Below, one piece after another: positions 2,565 to 6,420 of a DNA stretch of 6,420 nt; position 1 is the first letter of the stretch, and each line of letters begins with the position of its first letter. Location: positions 1 to 6,420 of the forward strand of contig FR902920.1 in NCBI GenBank assembly GCA_000438155.1, read 5' to 3'. The DNA comes from Firmicutes bacterium CAG:95 (GTDB lineage Bacteria; Bacillota; Clostridia; Lachnospirales; Lachnospiraceae). The notes beneath the pieces were generated by a model. That model was given only the letters and a program-made list of their open reading frames with translations, was not told the origin of the DNA and ran no database searches. The translations under genes and the position numbers were made by a program.

Positions 2565-4469
2565 CTACTCTATAGATACAGCCGCGCAGTCTCCGGTAAG
2601 CGGATCTCTTTTCTGATAATCATACAATACCATCACCGGATGTTCCAATGGCTTCCACTCATCCGCATCCTGCTGCCAGACCGGATAATGAAACATCTCC
2701 ATATGTGTCATCTTCATGACCTGCCGGGCATGATATTGTGCATACTCTTTAAGATAACGGGGCCAAGCCTCCTCCTGCTCATAAAATTGCCGGATCATCT
2801 CATAATCTCCCGTCAGATCACGGCAAAAGGCCGGACGGCTCTTTGCATTTTCTCTCAGATAAAAGTCAAAGGTCAAAAGCTCCCGGAACAATTCCTTCCG
2901 CTCAGGAACAAGTCTGCAGGCAAATTCAAAAAGCACATCATACCGCTTCACACGTGCCGGCGTGTTAATAAAGTAGCCATGTGTTTCATAATGCTCTGCC
3001 AGCTTCTCATACAGATCAAACGGTGTCTTAACCTGCGTCACAAGCACTGCCAGCGTTTGAATAAACTGGTTGGAATTATAGTAAAGCTCCACCATTTCTT
3101 CCACACGCTTTAACTTACGGATCTCCTCATAGGAAATCCACTTCGTATACAGAACCTCGTAAGGTGGAATACTCTGGTGAACCAGACCATATTCCTCCTT
3201 ACGCAGGGAAATCTCTGTCCCCTTCAAAACCTTCAGGAATCCAAGCTGAAGCTGTTCCGGCTTCATCGCATATACCTCATTAAAAGAATGTACGAAGCTT
3301 TCATAATCCTCTTCCGGAAGTCCGGCAATGAGGTCCAGATGCACATGAATATTGTGACTTGCCCGAATCCGTTCTACAATCTGCGACAGATGTGCCATAT
3401 CTGCACTCCGGTGAATTGCCTTAAGCGTTTTAGGATTCGTAGTCTGCACTCCAATTTCCAGCTGGATCAATCCTGGACGCATCTTCTGAAACAATTCCAG
3501 TTCCTCTTCCGTAATCAGTTCAGCCGCTATCTCAAAGTGAAAATTAGTGACATCATTGTCATGTTCTGTCAGATACTGCCAGATTGTCATGGCATGCGCC
3601 CGGTTGCAATTAAAGGTACGGTCGATGAATTTTACCTGCGGCACCTTACAATCGAGGAAAAACTGTAACTCTGGCAATACCCTGTTAACATCCCGCAGCC
3701 GGAGCGTTTTATCAACGGAAGAAAGACAGTAACTGCACCGGAAAGGGCATCCCCGGCTGGACTCATAATAAATAATCTTATTCCGGAAATCCTGAAGCCC
3801 CTTACCGGAAAGCCTCTGCTCTTCATACAAAAACGGAATCTCACTGAAGGACAATGGCTCCCTCACTCCGGTGTATCCGGTATCAAGAAGAAGTCCCGGA
3901 ATATCCTTAAGCATCCGCCCCCTGTCTGCGGCTCCGGCAGAGTCTGAACTCTTTCTGTCTGACTCCTGTATATCCGGATAGCAGCCATCATCCTGTTTGG
4001 GACACCGTTTTCCAGGCAGGCAGCCCTCCTCTGCATAATACTCTGCCAGCTCGCAGAAGGTTTTCTCACCTTCCCCAAGGATAATTCCACGGATGACCGG
4101 CCCATTTCCAGTTCCTTCATTGGCACGTCCATACTGCTCCATGATCTTTTCCGCTTCATAGGAAACCTCCGGGCCTCCCAGAAAGATATCCGTCTGCGGC
4201 AGGAGCTTTTTCACCTCGACCATCAATTCCTTTGTCATCTGCCAGTTCCAGATATAGCAGGAAAATCCGATCACATCGGGCTTTCGTTCATAAAGATCAC
4301 CCAGGATTTCATCCATGGACTGATTGATCGTATACTCCGCAATTGCAATCTCTGCATTTTCTGTATTTAACGCACCGGAACCCAGCGCATACGTCCGAAG
4401 ACTGTATACCGCCGGGTTCATGTGAATATATTTGCTATTTATTGCTGCTAATAAAATTTTTACACTCAT
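2565..4469 (-). CDS. B12-binding domain/radical SAM protein (DUF4080 type)
   Basis: This 634-residue iron-sulfur enzyme combines an N-terminal cobalamin-binding-like domain (about 1-145), a radical SAM core (about 230-420) and a helical C-terminal domain of the DUF4080 kind (about 440-620). The cluster motif is CPFRCSYC, with cysteines 241, 245 and 248 in CX3CX2C spacing. Other landmarks are VIGFSCYIWNW (66-76), DIFLGGPEVSYE (94-105), ILGEGE (130-135), FIDRTFNCNR (281-290), LIQLEIGVQTTNPKTL (334-349) and HVHLDLIAGLPEEDYESF (375-392). Residues 149-188 form a hydrophilic, cysteine- and serine-containing stretch that looks like a lineage insertion. No DxHxxG motif is seen, so cobalamin would have to bind without the lower-ligand histidine, as in many radical SAM relatives. 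Its ATG overlaps the galT TGA as ATGA and lacks a strong ribosome binding site, implying translation coupled to galT. Substrate unknown; reports on relatives include methyl transfer and ring rearrangement, none assignable here. Confidence 0.88.
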   Translation of the reverse strand: MSVKILLAAINSKYIHMNPAVYSLRTYALGSGALNTENAEIAIAEYTINQSMDEILGDLYERKPDVIGFSCYIWNWQMTKELMVEVKKLLPQTDIFLGGPEVSYEAEKIMEQYGRANEGTGNGPVIRGIILGEGEKTFCELAEYYAEEGCLPGKRCPKQDDGCYPDIQESDRKSSDSAGAADRGRMLKDIPGLLLDTGYTGVREPLSFSEIPFLYEEQRLSGKGLQDFRNKIIYYESSRGCPFRCSYCLSSVDKTLRLRDVNRVLPELQFFLDCKVPQVKFIDRTFNCNRAHAMTIWQYLTEHDNDVTNFHFEIAAELITEEELELFQKMRPGLIQLEIGVQTTNPKTLKAIHRSADMAHLSQIVERIRASHNIHVHLDLIAGLPEEDYESFVHSFNEVYAMKPEQLQLGFLKVLKGTEISLRKEEYGLVHQSIPPYEVLYTKWISYEEIRKLKRVEEMVELYYNSNQFIQTLAVLVTQVKTPFDLYEKLAEHYETHGYFINTPARVKRYDVLFEFACRLVPERKELFRELLTFDFYLRENAKSRPAFCRDLTGDYEMIRQFYEQEEAWPRYLKEYAQYHARQVMKMTHMEMFHYPVWQQDADEWKPLEHPVMVLYDYQKRDPLTGDCAAVSIE

Positions 4470-5995
4470 AGGCTCTTGATAAACCGCTCAAATGCTTCCA
4501 TGCCTTCCGGTGTCCGCTTGTAAACACCTGCATCCGTAAGCACCTGCATAAATACCAGTCCGATTTCCTTCTGAATCACTTCATCCACATTGTCTGCATT
4601 CACAACCGGATATTTCTTTAAGAATTCTTCAGCCCATGCTGCATGGGAGGAAAGTGTCGGCGTTGTATGCAGATCACTGCCTGCAAGAATTGCCTGCTTC
4701 AGCTCTTCCATCTCGTTTTTCAGACGTGCCGGCAGTACGGCAAGACCCATAACCTCAATCAGACCGATATTTTCCTTCTTGATATGATGAAGGTTCGCAT
4801 GAGGATGGTAAACGCCCAAAGGATGCTCCTGCGTCGTAATGTTATTCCGAAGCACCAGATCCAGTTCAAACTTATCTCCCTTCTTACGGGCAATCGGGGT
4901 AATGGTGTTGTGCTTTTCGCCATCGGTCTCGGCATAAATAAAGGCTGCCTCATCTGTATAGCCGCGCCATGCATCCAGGATCTCATCGGCAAGGGCAATG
5001 ATCCTCTCCGGATTCTCTGCCTTCAGGCGGATTACCGACATCGGCCACTTCACAATGCCTGCTTCAACATCCTCATAATCCGGAATGATGAATTCTTTTT
5101 CAACAGGAGCCTTCGCCATCGGGAATTCATGGTTGCCACCCTGAAAATGATCGTGTGTCAGAATCGATCCCCCAACAATCGGGAGATCCGCATTCGATCC
5201 CAGAATATAGTGTGGAAACTGCTTCACAAAATCAAACAGTTTGCAGAAGGTATTGTGATCAATCTTCATCGGTACATGCTGTCCGTTAAACACGATACAG
5301 TGCTCATTATAATAAACATAAGGAGAATACTGGAATCCCCACTGTTCCCCATTGATCTGAATGGGAATAATGCGGTGATTCTGTCTTGCCGGATGATTAA
5401 TCCGGCCTGCATATCCTTCGTTTTCACGGCAGAGCAGACATTTCGGATATCCGGCCTGCTTCATCAGCTTCGCTGCCGCGATTGCCTTCGGGTCCTTCTC
5501 CGGCTTGGAAAGGTTGATCGTAATGGTTAAATCGCCATACCCGGTAGGTGCTTCCCATTTCATGTCCCTCTTAATCCGGTATCTGCGGATATAATCGGTG
5601 TCTCCACTGAATTTGTAGTAATAATCGGTTGCTTCCTTCGGGCTCTTCGCATACAGCTCACGGAACTTACAGATGACCTCACTCGGTCTCGGAAGCAGCA
5701 TACTCATGATCTTTGTATCAAACAGATCACGGTATACGACGCTGTTTTCTTTCAGAATGCCTTTTTCAAAGGCACCGTCTAAAAGCTCCTTCAGAATCGC
5801 TTCCAGATCTTCGACACCTGTCTCCCTGCGGGCTTCCTCAATCTGCTCATGAACCGAAAGCTCTCCCTGTAATTCATCGATTTCGAACAGCTCCAGCAGC
5901 CGGTTCACTGTATAAATTTCATCCTCCTCCGGTAACAGGTCTGTATTTCTGCCATATGCCACCAGACGGATTAATGCATTCTGCATATCCTGCAT
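4466..5995 (-). CDS. galT: UDP-glucose--hexose-1-phosphate uridylyltransferase, class II (EC 2.7.7.12)
   Basis: This cytoplasmic Leloir-pathway enzyme exchanges UMP between UDP-glucose and galactose-1-phosphate, giving UDP-galactose and glucose-1-phosphate. The 509 residues fit the long Firmicutes-type GalT rather than the ~350-residue E. coli class. Key motifs are IVGGSILTHDHFQGGNHEFP (273-292), with H281 and H283 in the catalytic region, CLLCREN (186-192), WGFQYSPYVYYNEHCIVF (219-236), and YHPHANLHHIKKENIGLIEV (396-415) near the C-terminal domain. The ATG at 5995 is backed by GGAGG (6008-6004) with 8-nt spacing; an ATG at codon 4 has no better site. It lies 65 bp after galK with no terminator between, and its stop overlaps the start of the radical SAM gene, so the three are likely one galactose-responsive transcript with its promoter upstream of this window. 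No internal defects seen. Confidence 0.95.
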   Translation of the reverse strand: MQDMQNALIRLVAYGRNTDLLPEEDEIYTVNRLLELFEIDELQGELSVHEQIEEARRETGVEDLEAILKELLDGAFEKGILKENSVVYRDLFDTKIMSMLLPRPSEVICKFRELYAKSPKEATDYYYKFSGDTDYIRRYRIKRDMKWEAPTGYGDLTITINLSKPEKDPKAIAAAKLMKQAGYPKCLLCRENEGYAGRINHPARQNHRIIPIQINGEQWGFQYSPYVYYNEHCIVFNGQHVPMKIDHNTFCKLFDFVKQFPHYILGSNADLPIVGGSILTHDHFQGGNHEFPMAKAPVEKEFIIPDYEDVEAGIVKWPMSVIRLKAENPERIIALADEILDAWRGYTDEAAFIYAETDGEKHNTITPIARKKGDKFELDLVLRNNITTQEHPLGVYHPHANLHHIKKENIGLIEVMGLAVLPARLKNEMEELKQAILAGSDLHTTPTLSSHAAWAEEFLKKYPVVNADNVDEVIQKEIGLVFMQVLTDAGVYKRTPEGMEAFERFIKSL

Positions 5996-6060
5996 GATTC
6001 TATCCTCCGTTCACGCTCTCTTTTCAACCACTTCATATTCTGTTCATCCCATGTGGATAT

Positions 6061-6420
6061 TTATTTTAACTTGCACGGGCCATCGCCGATTTCCACTACA
6101 TAGAAGTCTGCCGCATAACCGATCTTCTTCTCATAGGCTTCGCCTACCTGCTTAATAAACTCTTCAATCGCTTCATCCCTGACAATACTGATGGTACATC
6201 CGCCAAAACCGGCTCCTGTCATACGGGATCCGATCACTCCCGGCACCTTCCATGCTTCTTCCACCAGCGTATCCAGTTCGATTCCGGTTACCTCGTAATC
6301 ATCACGCAAGGATACGTGGGAAGCATTCATGAGTTCCCCAAAGAGAGTGATGTCATTATTCTGTAAGGCAGCAACCGCCTTTATGGTACGCTGGTTCTCA
6401 TATACGGCATGCTTTGCACG
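6061..6420 (-). CDS. galK: galactokinase, C-terminal 119 residues (cut by the window edge)
   Basis: Galactokinase phosphorylates galactose to galactose-1-phosphate with ATP, supplying the substrate of the adjacent uridylyltransferase. The frame is open to the right edge, so the gene continues beyond the window; the usual length is about 390-430 residues. The visible part carries the GHMP-kinase C-terminal motif VIGSRMTGAGFGGCTISIV (residues 62-80 of the fragment), the phosphate-binding glycine-rich loop typical of the family, preceded by RAKHAVYENQRT and LFGELMNASHVSLRDDYEVT, which match the helical segment common to galactokinases. It ends CKLK with TAA at 6063-6061. It is transcribed into galT across a 65-nt gap that contains only the galT ribosome binding site. 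Confidence 0.93.
   Translation of the reverse strand, partial: RAKHAVYENQRTIKAVAALQNNDITLFGELMNASHVSLRDDYEVTGIELDTLVEEAWKVPGVIGSRMTGAGFGGCTISIVRDEAIEEFIKQVGEAYEKKIGYAADFYVVEIGDGPCKLK

Noticed and set aside
2640..3668. Plus-strand open frames of 157 and 163 codons inside the radical SAM gene
   Set aside because: Both are antisense shadows of a strongly motif-supported gene and have no start signals of their own.
3632..4159. Minus-strand frames of 70 and 98 codons within the radical SAM gene
   Set aside because: They are out-of-phase readings of the same coding strand; the main frame carries the conserved motifs throughout.
4643..5530. A 295-codon plus-strand frame across galT
   Set aside because: It is long but fully antisense to galT, whose motifs and ribosome binding site are clear; the translation shows no domain pattern.
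5996..6060. A promoter or riboswitch between galK and galT
   Set aside because: The 65-nt gap holds a good ribosome binding site but no recognisable promoter pair, terminator or conserved RNA structure.
1..6420. tRNA, rRNA genes or a CRISPR array
   Set aside because: No cloverleaf with a TTCRA loop, no rRNA stretches and no regularly spaced repeats of 24-37 bp were found by eye.

Overview
The window looks like a chromosome segment from a Gram-positive anaerobe of the Clostridia, most likely Lachnospiraceae-like. This rests on the class II (Firmicutes-type) GalT, a SpmB homologue, a ProX-type editing protein, a DUF4080-type B12-binding/radical SAM protein and strong GGAGG ribosome binding sites. 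The placement is inference; there is no rRNA or other marker gene.

The right five sixths (1236-6420) is ordinary chromosome read entirely on the minus strand. In transcription order it holds the 3' part of galK (galactokinase), galT (hexose-1-phosphate uridylyltransferase), a B12-binding/radical SAM protein whose ATG overlaps the galT stop, a large imperfect palindrome, spmB, a probable terminator, and a free-standing prolyl-tRNA editing (YbaK/ProX) protein. galK and galT carry out the first two Leloir steps (galactose to galactose-1-phosphate, then exchange with UDP-glucose). The radical SAM protein appears translationally coupled to them, but its role is unknown.

The left sixth (1-1235) is visibly more AT-rich and looks like accessory DNA or the scar of an integrated element. 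It holds a tandem 9-bp repeat that could be an integrase arm site, a small Cro/CI-type regulator with two AACC-N6-GGTT palindromes in front of it, a second copy of the last ~49 bp of the editing gene, an acidic reading frame with no start codon abutting that copy, and a compact module resembling a type I toxin-antitoxin locus. In that module a rightward promoter makes a ~90-nt RNA, a leftward promoter makes an mRNA for a short hydrophobic peptide, and the two converge on one bidirectional terminator. Their 5' leaders are copies of the same sequence. The toxin frame is out of phase with its best start codon, so the peptide may be decayed, may use a TTG start, or may depend on slippage.

The best lead is the combination at 576-1282: two near-identical copies of the 3' end of one host gene flank about 650 bp that includes the toxin-antitoxin-like module. 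This is what an element integrated at the 3' end of the editing gene, and later mostly deleted, would leave behind.
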